Shown here piece after piece: positions 1-9,183 of a DNA stretch of 64,000 nt. Within the stretch, counting starts at the first letter, position 1, and every line of letters begins with the position of its first letter. Position numbers and translations under genes: made by a program. The notes under the pieces are model-generated. The model was not told where the DNA came from. It saw nothing but the letters and a program-made list of their open reading frames with translations, and did not search any database. Source of the stretch: an uncultured Bacteroidales bacterium (GTDB lineage: Bacteria > Bacteroidota > Bacteroidia > Bacteroidales > P3); the NCBI GenBank assembly GCA_937876865.1, contig CALEFF010000028.1, positions 1-64,000 of the forward strand, in the 5' to 3' direction.

Positions 1-2
1 AG

Positions 3-551
3 GCGCATAAAGGGATGTGGGGACATCTGACAGAAAAGGGGGTAGAAGAACAAAAGGCTCTGGCAGAAAGGCTATTTGAACGAGTACCGGAAGTTTTCAA
101 TGACAAGAAGAGGAATATCATCGACTCATACAGTTCTGATATTCCGAGGTGCATATTGAGCCTGGCAAGCTTTACAGGAAGACTTATAGCAGGCAATCCG
201 TCACTTGATGTAAGATATGAGACCGGCGCGAGATGTTCGGAATATCTGAGATGTGGTCCTGCGGATGTGAATGTAAAGGCATACTACTTTCCCCAGATGC
301 ATGAAGAAATCGAGAAGTCATGCGATTGGAGCAGTGCTGTAAAGATATTTTTCAAAGATCCGTCCAAGCTGGAAATCACTCCATATCAGTTTGCAGACAA
401 TCTTTGGGGAGCATGGGCTATCTGCCAGTGCATCGGCTTTGACAAGATTTCTTTCCCATCCTGTTTTATGGATTCAAAATTACCAATACGTTTATTCAGC
501 AAAAGCTCATATTTAGGAAGAGGTGTTTCTAACTTTTCAAGTTTTTTCTGA
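3..551 (+). pseudogene. Histidine phosphatase (acid phosphatase/phytase-like), truncated at both ends
   Basis: The frame is open to the left edge (codons before the first ATG read A-H-K-G), so the N-terminus with the catalytic RHG motif is missing. The fragment has the branch-2 histidine phosphatase signature HLTEKGVEEQ followed by SSDIPRCILSLASF, which corresponds to the conserved 'D-x-x-R-x-x-x-S' helix. Similarity in style and G+C-richer codon use persist to about base 465 (GFDKISFP). After that the frame reads unlike the family (many S, L, F) and stops at 549-551, well short of the family's usual 400 or more residues. The change coincides with a drop in G+C. I infer a broken gene or an assembly or recombination junction near 450-475. 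Family assignment is moderately sure; truncation is clear. Confidence 0.55.
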
Positions 552-664
552 TATGATGCGGAATTGCCTCACAAATATCCTCCTGTTTATCGGATTATTC
601 GCGATATATTCTGAAATTTCCGTAAAGATAACAAAAAAATCGCTATTGCTTTTATGGAAACCGT

Positions 665-2074
665 GTGATACAATATAATATGGAAGATTTTGTTTATATA
701 AATAATGGTTGTAATGTAAAGGTTGATTGCGATGCAATGTGTTCTATGTTATTTTTAGGAGATAGTGTAAATGTAGAAATAGAAGCAAATAAAATGTTTT
801 ATGTTTCAGGGGATATAATTTATGGTAATATGTCTTATTTTACTGTGCATCAAAATTTATTGGGAGAAAGTTGGAATTATTTGACAAGCCCAATCAATAA
901 AACACAAGCTGCCTTATTTTCAATGGAACGCAACAATAATGATACATGGTTAATGCAATACAATACTGGGAAAAAGAGTAAACACGGGGATTATTGGAGT
1001 GATTATTTAACAGATCCTAATTTTATTCTCCTACCAGGCAAAGGCTATGCTGTTTATACAAAATCACCATTAGACATAAAGTATGAAGGAATTTTGTGTA
1101 ATAGTAATACTGTTTTTACCCTTGTAGAGAATAATCATGATAAGAAAAATCTTGTAGGAAATCCTTTTACTGCACCTCTAAGTTCCAAAAAATTATTTGA
1201 AGAAATAGACGGGAAAATTCAAGGGAATGCTATATTTTTATTAGACAAAGAAAGCAAAGTTTACAATCCAATTATAGTGGATCTAAATGAAAATGTATTG
1301 ATACCATCATTAGAAGCATTTTTTGTAGAAACAATAACAGGTAATAGCGAAATAACATTTCAAAGACAACATCAATATATTCCAAAATCGGGAGAGCAAT
1401 CCTTGATAAATACTAATTATCTTACACTTTCGGCAGTAGTAGATAATAAAATACAATATGCTTTAATAGGCATGAATGATGATTCTAAATATGATTTTGA
1501 TCGATATGATGCACACAAGATTTTCGGAACAAGTGAGCAAGCAGCAGAAGTGTATTTTTTAGTTAATGGAGAAGAACTTTCTGTAAACACATTTCCAAAT
1601 TATCCGGCAGCTTTTGATATAGGATTGTATATTGGACAAACTGACAATGTACAATTACAATTAAATAACATATCTGTTTTACCTAAAGATATACTTGTGT
1701 TGTTAGAAGATAAGAATGAAAATAATTTCTATAACTTATGTGATTCTGCTTGTGTGAAAACAAAATTAGAAGCAGGAACAACAAATGGTAAATATAGAAT
1801 ACACTTAGTTAAAGCAAAAGCAATATACAATCTTCATCAAGATTATTCGGGCGTTTATCTTTGGGAAGACAATGAAAGAATATTACTTTATGGAGATGGA
1901 GTACATGAATTGCAAGAAATAAGAGTTTGGAACAAAGAACACGAATTAATAGAAGAGAAAGAGTATAATGGAGGTATTATAGTATTTGATGACAATATTA
2001 GAAGCGGACGTTATAGTGTAGATTTAAAGATTGAAGGACAATGGATAGAACACTATCCGATAGAAGTAAAATAA
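665..2074 (+). CDS. C-terminal part of a large cell-surface protein (possible T9SS cargo), 5'-truncated
   Basis: The product has 469 residues with no signal peptide; the frame opens only after a stop at 629-631 and the first start is GTG 665 (ATG at 680 is the alternative). It contains segments typical of the distal part of large Bacteroidota surface proteins: NLLGESWNYLTSPIN, then LVGNPFTAPL ... IPSLEAFFVE, matching the recurring 'GNP-(Y/F) ... IP-x-x-x-x-F-F-V' pattern. The last 75 residues (EIRVWNKEHELIEEKEYNGG to the Val-Lys end) resemble a type 9 secretion sorting domain in strand pattern. With no export signal and a composition break just upstream, the gene has probably lost its 5' part. 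It sits 15 bases before the OmpA/PD40 gene and may be co-transcribed with it. Function of the intact protein is unknown. Confidence 0.6.
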   Translation: MIQYNMEDFVYINNGCNVKVDCDAMCSMLFLGDSVNVEIEANKMFYVSGDIIYGNMSYFTVHQNLLGESWNYLTSPINKTQAALFSMERNNNDTWLMQYNTGKKSKHGDYWSDYLTDPNFILLPGKGYAVYTKSPLDIKYEGILCNSNTVFTLVENNHDKKNLVGNPFTAPLSSKKLFEEIDGKIQGNAIFLLDKESKVYNPIIVDLNENVLIPSLEAFFVETITGNSEITFQRQHQYIPKSGEQSLINTNYLTLSAVVDNKIQYALIGMNDDSKYDFDRYDAHKIFGTSEQAAEVYFLVNGEELSVNTFPNYPAAFDIGLYIGQTDNVQLQLNNISVLPKDILVLLEDKNENNFYNLCDSACVKTKLEAGTTNGKYRIHLVKAKAIYNLHQDYSGVYLWEDNERILLYGDGVHELQEIRVWNKEHELIEEKEYNGGIIVFDDNIRSGRYSVDLKIEGQWIEHYPIEVK

Positions 2075-2089
2075 AAAAATAACTCTCAA

Positions 2090-4363
2090 ATGAAACTTAG
2101 AAAGATATTCATATTACTAATAATCATTTCAACAACTCCTTTTATTTGTTTTGCACAAAAGAAATCTATTATAAAACTTTTGAATAAAGGAGAGTATAGT
2201 CAAGTTTACGAAAAAATACAAACTTCTTTTAAAGATACAAATGATGTTGAGCGTCTTGAACTTTTGTCATTGTATTATAGCCAAGAAAATAATCCTGAAA
2301 AGAATGCTTGTTTGGCTTATTACTATGGTAAACGTCTAAACAATAAAGAGGAAAGAGAAGTAATCAATTTAGAAGATATTTGCAAACAAGAACTTACAAG
2401 AGTTTATAATTCAAAAGATATAGAACAATTAGAAAACTATGTTCATTGTTTTAAGGAAGAGAAAAAATACGCAAAGGAGGCAGAAAGAATATTAGAACAA
2501 GTTGCTTTTGAGAAAACACAAATGCTTAATACGCTTGAAGACTATGAAAACTATATTAGAAGATTTCCAGATGCAATCCAAGTCAATTTAGCAAGACAAG
2601 CCATTGACGAAATAATATCTTTAGATATCCTTGAAAGTGGAGATTTGGATAAATTAGAGGATTTTGTTCAAAAAACAAAGAATGAAAAATATAAGCAACA
2701 AGCACTTCAAGAAATAGAACGCATTATATTTCAGAATACTTTGGAAGAAAATACCAAAGAAAAATATGAAAGTTATATAAAGCGATTTCCAAACGGAGTT
2801 TATGTGAAATTGGCAAATGAAAAGCTTAATGATGTTATATATAACGAAGTTGTAGCAAGTTCTTCATTAAGTTCTATGATTTCATTTGTTAAGAATAATC
2901 CACACCACCCAAAGCTTGATCGTATAATTCAGAATCTTCAAGAAAAATCGCTTCAACAACTTTCAATCGAAGGGTTAAAAACTGTTTTAGAACTACAATA
3001 CGATACTGCAATTGTTAATATGTTTATAAAAAATTATTTAGCTGATCCAACAAAAGCAAATATAGCCATTATAGAGGAGGCTTTTCCTGATTTCAAACAA
3101 TCAAAAATAGTATTGACTGCAAAAAAATTAAATGAGGATTACAATTTCCTTCTAAGAAAATCAAGTATAAACAATAACGATCTAAAAAATCATAGAGGAT
3201 TATTCTTTAAAAAAAACAATTCTCTTACAAAACGTTTATTGGAAAAATATTTGGCTCAACAAAAGAATTCAAAAAAAACAGATAATAGAATAAGTGGCGA
3301 TTTAATTCGCAATTTTCAACAATCAAGTAAAGTTTCCTTTAACTTAATTGATAAAGAATTTGATGAAAATGATATAGTTTCTTCATCTAATGTAGTTTTT
3401 TCTGCTTACACACCTAACGGATATTTACCAGAATCTTCCATTAAAAACGAAGATATTTACATTATTAAGACTAATGAATTAGGAAAGCAAGATACTATTC
3501 TATTACCCTCCTCAATAAATACAAGATTTAATGAGACATCACCAGTTTTATCTTCCGATGGGAAAACATTATTTTTTAGTTCAAATGCTGGTGTAAATCA
3601 TGGAGGAATGGATATTTATATTTCACATAGAGAAGACACAAATATAGTGGATAATTGGAGCATGCCAATGCTTTTAGGTAAAAAACTTAATTCAGAAAAA
3701 GACGACTATGTACTTTCTTTAAATAAATACAAAATTGTAGTTGCTAATGCAAAAGGAACAAATAAAAGAAGTTATCTTATGGACTCTGATTTAGAGTTTA
3801 CAAGTGCATACGTATTAGATAAAAAAGGCAATTTCCTACAACAAGATGTAATAATATTAGATGCAGAAAAATTAGATACGATTGCAGTTGTTCAAAGCAA
3901 TGAAAAAGGATACGTTTCTTTTCTAAAACCAAATAAACCGTATTATTTAATAGCACAAAAGTGGGGATATTTAGGCTTTTTCTCACAAGATAATTCACAA
4001 ATCGTAGTACAAAAAATAGATGACTTATTTGAAACAAAACAATTTTGTCTTTTAGAGTCTCCGTTCAATGAAAAGAAATTAACAGAACTTACTCCAAAAG
4101 GTAAAAAGGAAATAGAATATCTTGCAAATAGCATAAAAAATCAAAACTACATTACAACAATTTCCCTTCACGTACATTCGGTAAATAAAACAGAAAAAGC
4201 ACAAGAGATTTCTGATAAACAAGCACAAGTAATTACCGATTTACTTGTAAAAAATGGAGTAAATAAAGATAATATTATAGTTGCATCATACGCAAACACC
4301 TCTCCGCTTATAGGTTGGGAGGGAAAAAATAGAATAGAAATAGGATTTTTATTAGAAAAATAA
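2090..4363 (+). CDS. Exported OmpA-family protein with helical repeats and PD40 propeller segment
   Basis: 757 residues. A signal peptide (MKLRKIFILLIIISTTPFIC-FAQ) predicts export; the cysteine before FAQ is not in a convincing lipobox. Residues about 25-400 are helical, charged and TPR-like. Around 488-512 lies a WD40-like PD40 segment (LSSDGKTLFFSS then GGMDIYIS). About 570-640 is a carboxypeptidase-regulatory-like beta domain. The last 100 residues resemble an OmpA-type peptidoglycan-binding domain (ELTPKGKKEIEYLANSIK ... NKDNIIVASYANTSP). This order (helical repeat, propeller, beta domain, OmpA) is that of PorE-like proteins of Bacteroidota, which anchor envelope machinery to peptidoglycan. 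It follows a surface-protein remnant by 15 bases. The PorE-like role is inference; the OmpA/PD40 architecture is fairly sure. Confidence 0.7.
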   Translation: MKLRKIFILLIIISTTPFICFAQKKSIIKLLNKGEYSQVYEKIQTSFKDTNDVERLELLSLYYSQENNPEKNACLAYYYGKRLNNKEEREVINLEDICKQELTRVYNSKDIEQLENYVHCFKEEKKYAKEAERILEQVAFEKTQMLNTLEDYENYIRRFPDAIQVNLARQAIDEIISLDILESGDLDKLEDFVQKTKNEKYKQQALQEIERIIFQNTLEENTKEKYESYIKRFPNGVYVKLANEKLNDVIYNEVVASSSLSSMISFVKNNPHHPKLDRIIQNLQEKSLQQLSIEGLKTVLELQYDTAIVNMFIKNYLADPTKANIAIIEEAFPDFKQSKIVLTAKKLNEDYNFLLRKSSINNNDLKNHRGLFFKKNNSLTKRLLEKYLAQQKNSKKTDNRISGDLIRNFQQSSKVSFNLIDKEFDENDIVSSSNVVFSAYTPNGYLPESSIKNEDIYIIKTNELGKQDTILLPSSINTRFNETSPVLSSDGKTLFFSSNAGVNHGGMDIYISHREDTNIVDNWSMPMLLGKKLNSEKDDYVLSLNKYKIVVANAKGTNKRSYLMDSDLEFTSAYVLDKKGNFLQQDVIILDAEKLDTIAVVQSNEKGYVSFLKPNKPYYLIAQKWGYLGFFSQDNSQIVVQKIDDLFETKQFCLLESPFNEKKLTELTPKGKKEIEYLANSIKNQNYITTISLHVHSVNKTEKAQEISDKQAQVITDLLVKNGVNKDNIIVASYANTSPLIGWEGKNRIEIGFLLEK

Positions 4364-4375
4364 AGAATAAAAAAA

Positions 4376-5110
4376 ATGAATACGACTATTAGCGATAGTG
4401 TAGTAATAATTCCAACCTACAACGAAAAAGAAAATATAGAAAACATAATAAGATATGTATTTTCGTTGGAAAAGGTATTTCATATTTTGATAATAGAAGA
4501 CAATTCCCCTGACGGAACTGCTGATATTGTAAAAAGACTAATGCAAGAGTTTCCCGATAGATTGTTTATTGAAGAAAGAAAAGGTAAATTAGGCTTAGGA
4601 ACAGCCTATCTTCATGGATTTAAATGGGCTATTGCAAAAAAATATGACTATATCTATGAAATGGACGCAGATTTTTCTCATCCGCCAAAAGATTTGCTTA
4701 ATCTTTACAAAGCCTGTCTTGAAGGGGCAGATATGGCAATAGGTTCTCGCTATGTAGATGGAAAGATTTCAGTTGTAAATTGGCCAATGGGACGAGTTAT
4801 GATGTCTTATTACGCCTCTAAGTATGTGCAACTAATCACAGGAATGAAGATTGGCGATACCACAGCAGGCTTTGCTTGTTACAAACGTTCACTTTTAGAA
4901 CGCATAAACTTTGATAAAGTAAAATTTGTTGGCTATGCCTTTCAAATAGAAATGAAATACACTGCCTACAAATTAGGATTCAAACTAAAAGAAGTGCCAA
5001 TTATTTTCACAGACAGAGTGTTAGGCACAAGTAAAATGAGTATGAAAATCTTTAAAGAAGCCTTTTTTGGAGTCTTTTCTTTAAGATTTAGAAATTGGTC
5101 AAAATATTAA
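4376..5110 (+). CDS. Polyprenol monophosphomannose (dolichol-P-mannose-type) synthase, GT2
   Basis: 244 residues, soluble, cytoplasmic. The N-terminal nucleotide-sugar fold is clear: VVIIPTYNEKENIENII, then LIIEDNSPDGTADIV and the DxD-type metal site YEMDADFSHPPKDL at about residues 93-106, followed by GSRYVDGK. This is the canonical polyprenyl-phosphate mannose/glucose synthase sequence. The enzyme transfers a sugar from a nucleotide donor to a polyprenyl phosphate, giving a lipid-linked donor for envelope glycosylation. No C-terminal membrane domain follows, as in the short bacterial forms. It starts 12 bases after the OmpA/PD40 gene, so likely the same transcript. The exact sugar cannot be read from sequence. 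Confidence 0.88.
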   Translation: MNTTISDSVVIIPTYNEKENIENIIRYVFSLEKVFHILIIEDNSPDGTADIVKRLMQEFPDRLFIEERKGKLGLGTAYLHGFKWAIAKKYDYIYEMDADFSHPPKDLLNLYKACLEGADMAIGSRYVDGKISVVNWPMGRVMMSYYASKYVQLITGMKIGDTTAGFACYKRSLLERINFDKVKFVGYAFQIEMKYTAYKLGFKLKEVPIIFTDRVLGTSKMSMKIFKEAFFGVFSLRFRNWSKY

Positions 5111-5194
5111 GAAAAAAAAGCAAAGAAAAAATAAAAAAAAGCAAAGAAAAATTTAAAAAAATCAAAGAAAAAAAATAAAAAAACAAAGAAAAAA
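5111..5194. repeat. A-rich intergenic CAAAGAA array
   Basis: The 84-base gap between the sugar transferase and the peptidase is almost only A with regularly spaced CAAAGAAAAA cores (near 5121, 5139, 5160 and 5182; spacing 18-22 bases). It belongs to the array family seen at seven other places in the window. Confidence 0.7.
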
Positions 5195-7330
5195 ATGAGA
5201 CGAAATTTAGGATTATTTTTTGCTCTTTTGATAGTGTTTTCAAACATTGGAGCATTTGCACAAAAAGGTCTTATAGACATAAAAAAAGTTCAAGACAGAC
5301 AATACTATCCAACAGGAATATATAACCTACAATTTGTTGGAGAAAAAGGTAACTATGCCTACACAAAAGAAAAAGGTCAAGAATTAATCTTAGGAGACAA
5401 GAAATCAGAAAAAACAATCTTGACAAAAGACGATTTAACAGCAGATTTAAAACACTTTGCAAGTATAGAATTTATTTCAGAAAAAGAATTTGCATTTCTA
5501 AGTGCAGATAACAAAACAATTTTTCATTACAACATAGAAACAAAACAAGCAACTCCTATATGTAAGATAAAAGAAGGAGCAGAAAATCTTGAATTAGATT
5601 TGAAAAATGGTAGTGCAGCCTATACAATCGAAGGAAACGTTTGGTTTTCAACAAAAGGCAAAGAACCAAAACAACTAACTACTGACGGAGGAAATGGAAT
5701 AACATACGGAGTTGCAGTACACAGAAATGAATTTGGAATAGAAAAAGGATTCTATCTTTCAAACGATGCAACAAAATTAGCATTTTACAGAATGGATGAA
5801 AGCATGGTAGAAGAATATCCTTTGGTAAATACCGCCGTTCGTGAAGCAAAAGAAACTCCAATACGCTATCCAATGGCAGGAATGAAGTCTCACGAAGTAA
5901 AAGTATTGGTTTACGACTCTAAAACCGACAAAACCGTAGAATTAAACACAAGAAAAGACAATAGCCTTGAAGAAAGAGAAGCATATCTTACAAATTTAAC
6001 TTGGAATCCAGAAGGAACAATGCTTTATATTCAAAAACTAAATCGTAAACAAAACGATTTATCGCTTATATCATACGATGTAGTAAACGGAAACCAAGTA
6101 AAAGAGTTGTTAAGAGAAACAAACGAAAAATATGTTGAGCCAGAATCACCAATTTTCTTTTTACCTAACAATAGCAAACAATTCATTTTCCTAAGCGAAA
6201 GAGACGGATTTAATCACGCTTACTTATATAATACAGACGGGACTTTGATTTCTCAACTTACCTCAGGCAATTGGATGATTAACTCAATAGAAGGATTCAA
6301 TAAAAAAGCAACAGAGGTGTATTTTTATTCAACACAAGACTCTCCATTAGAGCAAAATCTATATGCTTATAACTTTAAAACAAAGAAAATACGTCGTTGC
6401 ACACCAGAAAAAGGAACTCACCATGCACAATTCAATGCAGAAGGAACACTTTTCTTAGATACCTACACAAGTTCAGTAGAACCAAGAAGAGTTGTTTTGT
6501 ATGACAACAAAGCAAAGCAAGTAAAAGAAATCTATAAATCAGAAAACCCTTGGGCAGACTTAGATAAACCAGAAATAGACGTATTTACAATCAAAGCAAA
6601 AGATGGTACAGATTTATATGCACGTATGATAAAACCATTAAACTTTGACGCAACAAAGAAATACCCTGTAATAGTTTACGTATATGGTGGACCACACGCA
6701 CAACTCATTACAGAAAGTTGGTTATCGGGAGCAAATAATTTCTTTCTTTTCCTTGCACAACAAGGATACATAGTTTGGACAGTAGATAGTAGAGGCTCAG
6801 CAAACAGAGGCTTTGAATTTGAAAGTGCAATATGGAGAAATTGTGGAAGCATTGAAGTAAGCGATCAAATGGATGGAGTAAATTATTTGAAATCTCTTCC
6901 ATACGTAGATGAAAATCGTATAGGCGTTGATGGTTGGTCATACGGTGGATTTATGACTATTTCATTAAAATTGAAAAATCCAGGAGTATTCAAAACAGCA
7001 ACAGCAGGTGGCCCTGTAATTGATTGGAAATGGTATGAGATTATGTACGGAGAAAGATATATGTCTTCACCAAAGGATAATAAAGAAGGATATGAAAAAT
7101 CTTCACTTCTTAATTACGCAGATCAATTAGAAGGAAAACTACTTGTAATCCACGGAGCACAAGATCCAACCGTAGTAATGCAACACTCATTGGAGTTTAT
7201 CAATAAATGTATCAAATCAGGAAAACAAGTAGATTACTTTATATATCCAGATCACGAACATAACGTGATAGGCAAAGATAGAATACACCTTTACGAAAAG
7301 ATATTCCAATATCATAAAGAAAACTTATAA
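5195..7330 (+). CDS. S9 family prolyl dipeptidyl peptidase (DPP4-like), exported
   Basis: 711 residues with a signal peptide ending NIGAFAQ, so periplasmic or outer-envelope. Residues about 30-460 form the DPP4 N-terminal beta-propeller, including TNLTWNPEGTMLYIQKLNR. The C-terminal alpha/beta-hydrolase domain carries the nucleophile motif GWSYGG (Ser582), the acid in HGAQDP (Asp657) and the histidine in DHEHNV (His689). PVIVYVYGGPHAQLI forms the oxyanion region. The family cleaves Xaa-Pro or similar dipeptides from peptide N-termini, which suits a peptide-fermenting bacterium. Length matches the 700-740 residue bacterial DPP4 group. The upstream gap is an A-rich repeat array with no clear promoter, so it may read through from the preceding genes. 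Confidence 0.93.
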   Translation: MRRNLGLFFALLIVFSNIGAFAQKGLIDIKKVQDRQYYPTGIYNLQFVGEKGNYAYTKEKGQELILGDKKSEKTILTKDDLTADLKHFASIEFISEKEFAFLSADNKTIFHYNIETKQATPICKIKEGAENLELDLKNGSAAYTIEGNVWFSTKGKEPKQLTTDGGNGITYGVAVHRNEFGIEKGFYLSNDATKLAFYRMDESMVEEYPLVNTAVREAKETPIRYPMAGMKSHEVKVLVYDSKTDKTVELNTRKDNSLEEREAYLTNLTWNPEGTMLYIQKLNRKQNDLSLISYDVVNGNQVKELLRETNEKYVEPESPIFFLPNNSKQFIFLSERDGFNHAYLYNTDGTLISQLTSGNWMINSIEGFNKKATEVYFYSTQDSPLEQNLYAYNFKTKKIRRCTPEKGTHHAQFNAEGTLFLDTYTSSVEPRRVVLYDNKAKQVKEIYKSENPWADLDKPEIDVFTIKAKDGTDLYARMIKPLNFDATKKYPVIVYVYGGPHAQLITESWLSGANNFFLFLAQQGYIVWTVDSRGSANRGFEFESAIWRNCGSIEVSDQMDGVNYLKSLPYVDENRIGVDGWSYGGFMTISLKLKNPGVFKTATAGGPVIDWKWYEIMYGERYMSSPKDNKEGYEKSSLLNYADQLEGKLLVIHGAQDPTVVMQHSLEFINKCIKSGKQVDYFIYPDHEHNVIGKDRIHLYEKIFQYHKENL

Positions 7331-7348
7331 TCAAAAAAGAACGATAAA

Positions 7349-7951
7349 ATGTTTACAGGCATAATAGAAAATATGGCTCGTGTAGTAAATATCGAGCAAG
7401 AAGGCACAAACTTTCATTTTACTTTGGAGTGCGAAATAGCAGATGAATTAAAAATAGACCAAAGCTTTGCCCACGATGGTTGTTGTTTGACAGTAGTAAA
7501 ACTTGACAAAGAAAAAAAACAATATGTCGTTACTGCAATGAAAGAAACTATGGATAAAACAAATCTTGGTACTTGGAAAATTGGTACAGAGGTCAATGTA
7601 GAACGCTCAATGCTTATGGACGGAAGATTTGATGGACACATAGTTCAAGGACACGTTGATCAAACAGCAGAATGTTTTAAAGTTATAGATGAAAATGGCT
7701 CTTGGAGATACTATTTCAAGTATGAAAAACAAGAAGGTAATATGACAGTTCCAAAAGGCTCTATTTCGGTAAATGGAGTTAGCCTTACGGTTGTCGATAG
7801 CAAAGAAGGAGAATTTTCTGTTTCTATAATACCTTATACTTATTCACATACAAATTTCCATAGCTTTGAAGTAGGAACAATTGTCAATATAGAATTTGAC
7901 GTTTTTGGCAAATATGTTCAAAGACTTTTGGAACAATATATGCAAAAGTAA
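7349..7951 (+). CDS. ribE: Riboflavin synthase alpha subunit
   Basis: 200 residues, starting MFTGIIENMARVV, the hallmark N-terminus. Two tandem lumazine-binding half-domains are visible: residues 1-97 with FAHDGCCLTVV, and 98-195 with GHIVQGHVDQTAE and SISVNGVSLTVV. The enzyme dismutates two 6,7-dimethyl-8-ribityllumazine molecules into riboflavin. It lies 18 bases after the peptidase and 6 bases before hflX, so it is part of a run of co-directional genes. No FMN riboswitch is visible upstream. Confidence 0.95.
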   Translation: MFTGIIENMARVVNIEQEGTNFHFTLECEIADELKIDQSFAHDGCCLTVVKLDKEKKQYVVTAMKETMDKTNLGTWKIGTEVNVERSMLMDGRFDGHIVQGHVDQTAECFKVIDENGSWRYYFKYEKQEGNMTVPKGSISVNGVSLTVVDSKEGEFSVSIIPYTYSHTNFHSFEVGTIVNIEFDVFGKYVQRLLEQYMQK

Positions 7952-7957
7952 GCATAG

Positions 7958-9148
7958 ATGATAGATTACAAAGTAGAACCAGACAGATGTGTGGTAGTTG
8001 GAATCACAACTCCTGAGGTTAGTGTTGAACAAACCGAGGAATATCTTGATGAATTGGTGTTTTTAATAGATACCGCAGGAGCTGTGGTTGAAAAACGTTT
8101 CACTCAAAAACTCCCTTACAAAGATCCTCGCACATTTGTCGGCAGTGGAAAATTAGAAGAAATAAAAGAATACATTAAAGCAGCCGAATTAGAATGGGTT
8201 GTCTTTGATGATGAACTTTCTCCTTCGCAAGCAAGAAATATTGAGCGAGCTTTGGAGTGTCATGTCTTAGATCGCACAGGTTTAATCCTTAATATATTTG
8301 CACAAAGAGCAAGAACCTCGCACTCAAAAACACAAGTAGCACTTGCACAGTATCAATACCTTTTGCCACGTCTTACAAGAATGTGGACACACCTTGATAG
8401 ACAAAGAGGAGGTGCAGGATTGACAATGAGAGGTGTAGGAGAAACGCAAATAGAAACAGATAGAAGAATAATTTTGTCGAAAATCTCGCTTTTAAAAGAG
8501 AAATTAAAAGAGATAGACAAACAAAAAACCGTACAAAGAAAGAATAGAGAATCCTTAGTGCGTGTTGCCTTAGTTGGATACACCAATGTAGGAAAATCAA
8601 CTCTAATGAATCTGCTTTCAAAGAGTGATGTGTTTGCAGAAAACAAACTCTTTGCAACCTTAGACACCACAGTAAGAAAAGTAGTTATAGAAAACCTACC
8701 ATTTCTTTTGACCGATACCGTTGGATTTATACGAAAACTTCCACATGGCTTAGTAGAAAGTTTTAAATCCACTCTTGATGAATTGCGAGAAGCAGATTTG
8801 CTTGTGCATGTAGTAGATATATCGCATCCAAACTTTGAAGAGCAAATAAAAGTTGTAAATAATACGCTTGCAGAAATAAAAGCAAATGACAAACCAATGC
8901 TATTACTTTTCAATAAGATAGATGCCTATACCTATATTCCACAAGAGGAAGATGATTTGACTCCAAAAACAAAAGAAAATTGGAGTTTAGAAGACTTGAA
9001 ACAAACATATCTATCTAACGAAAGTCAAGATACGGTTTTTATTTCGGCAAAAAACAAAGAAAATATCGAGGAATTGCGTCAGTTAATCTACGATAGAGTA
9101 AAAACAATCCACGCAATACGCTATCCTTACAACAATTTTTTATATTAA
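7958..9148 (+). CDS. hflX: Ribosome-associated GTPase HflX
   Basis: 396 residues. The N-terminal HflX domain shows FVGSGKLEEIKEYIK and VVFDDELSPSQARNIE, then DRTGLILNIFAQRARTSHSK and the glycine-rich RGGAGLTMRGVGETQIETDR. The GTPase domain follows: P-loop GYTNVGKST near residue 206, FATLDTTVR (G2), LTDTVGFI near 250 (G3) and LFNKIDA (G4). HflX binds the 50S subunit and splits or rescues stalled ribosomes. It begins 6 bases after ribE. Confidence 0.96.
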   Translation: MIDYKVEPDRCVVVGITTPEVSVEQTEEYLDELVFLIDTAGAVVEKRFTQKLPYKDPRTFVGSGKLEEIKEYIKAAELEWVVFDDELSPSQARNIERALECHVLDRTGLILNIFAQRARTSHSKTQVALAQYQYLLPRLTRMWTHLDRQRGGAGLTMRGVGETQIETDRRIILSKISLLKEKLKEIDKQKTVQRKNRESLVRVALVGYTNVGKSTLMNLLSKSDVFAENKLFATLDTTVRKVVIENLPFLLTDTVGFIRKLPHGLVESFKSTLDELREADLLVHVVDISHPNFEEQIKVVNNTLAEIKANDKPMLLLFNKIDAYTYIPQEEDDLTPKTKENWSLEDLKQTYLSNESQDTVFISAKNKENIEELRQLIYDRVKTIHAIRYPYNNFLY

Positions 9149-9183
9149 AACAAATTATTTATTAACCAATAAAAAAAGAAAAT

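Noticed and set aside
537..737. Leftward 66-residue frame near the left break
   Set aside because: It crosses a promoter-like element and has no domain. A different frame on that strand (469-556) looks more coding-like but lacks a start, so no gene is called.
8353..8913. 186-residue leftward frame inside hflX
   Set aside because: Antisense to a well-conserved GTPase; Ser/Phe-rich with no recognisable domain.
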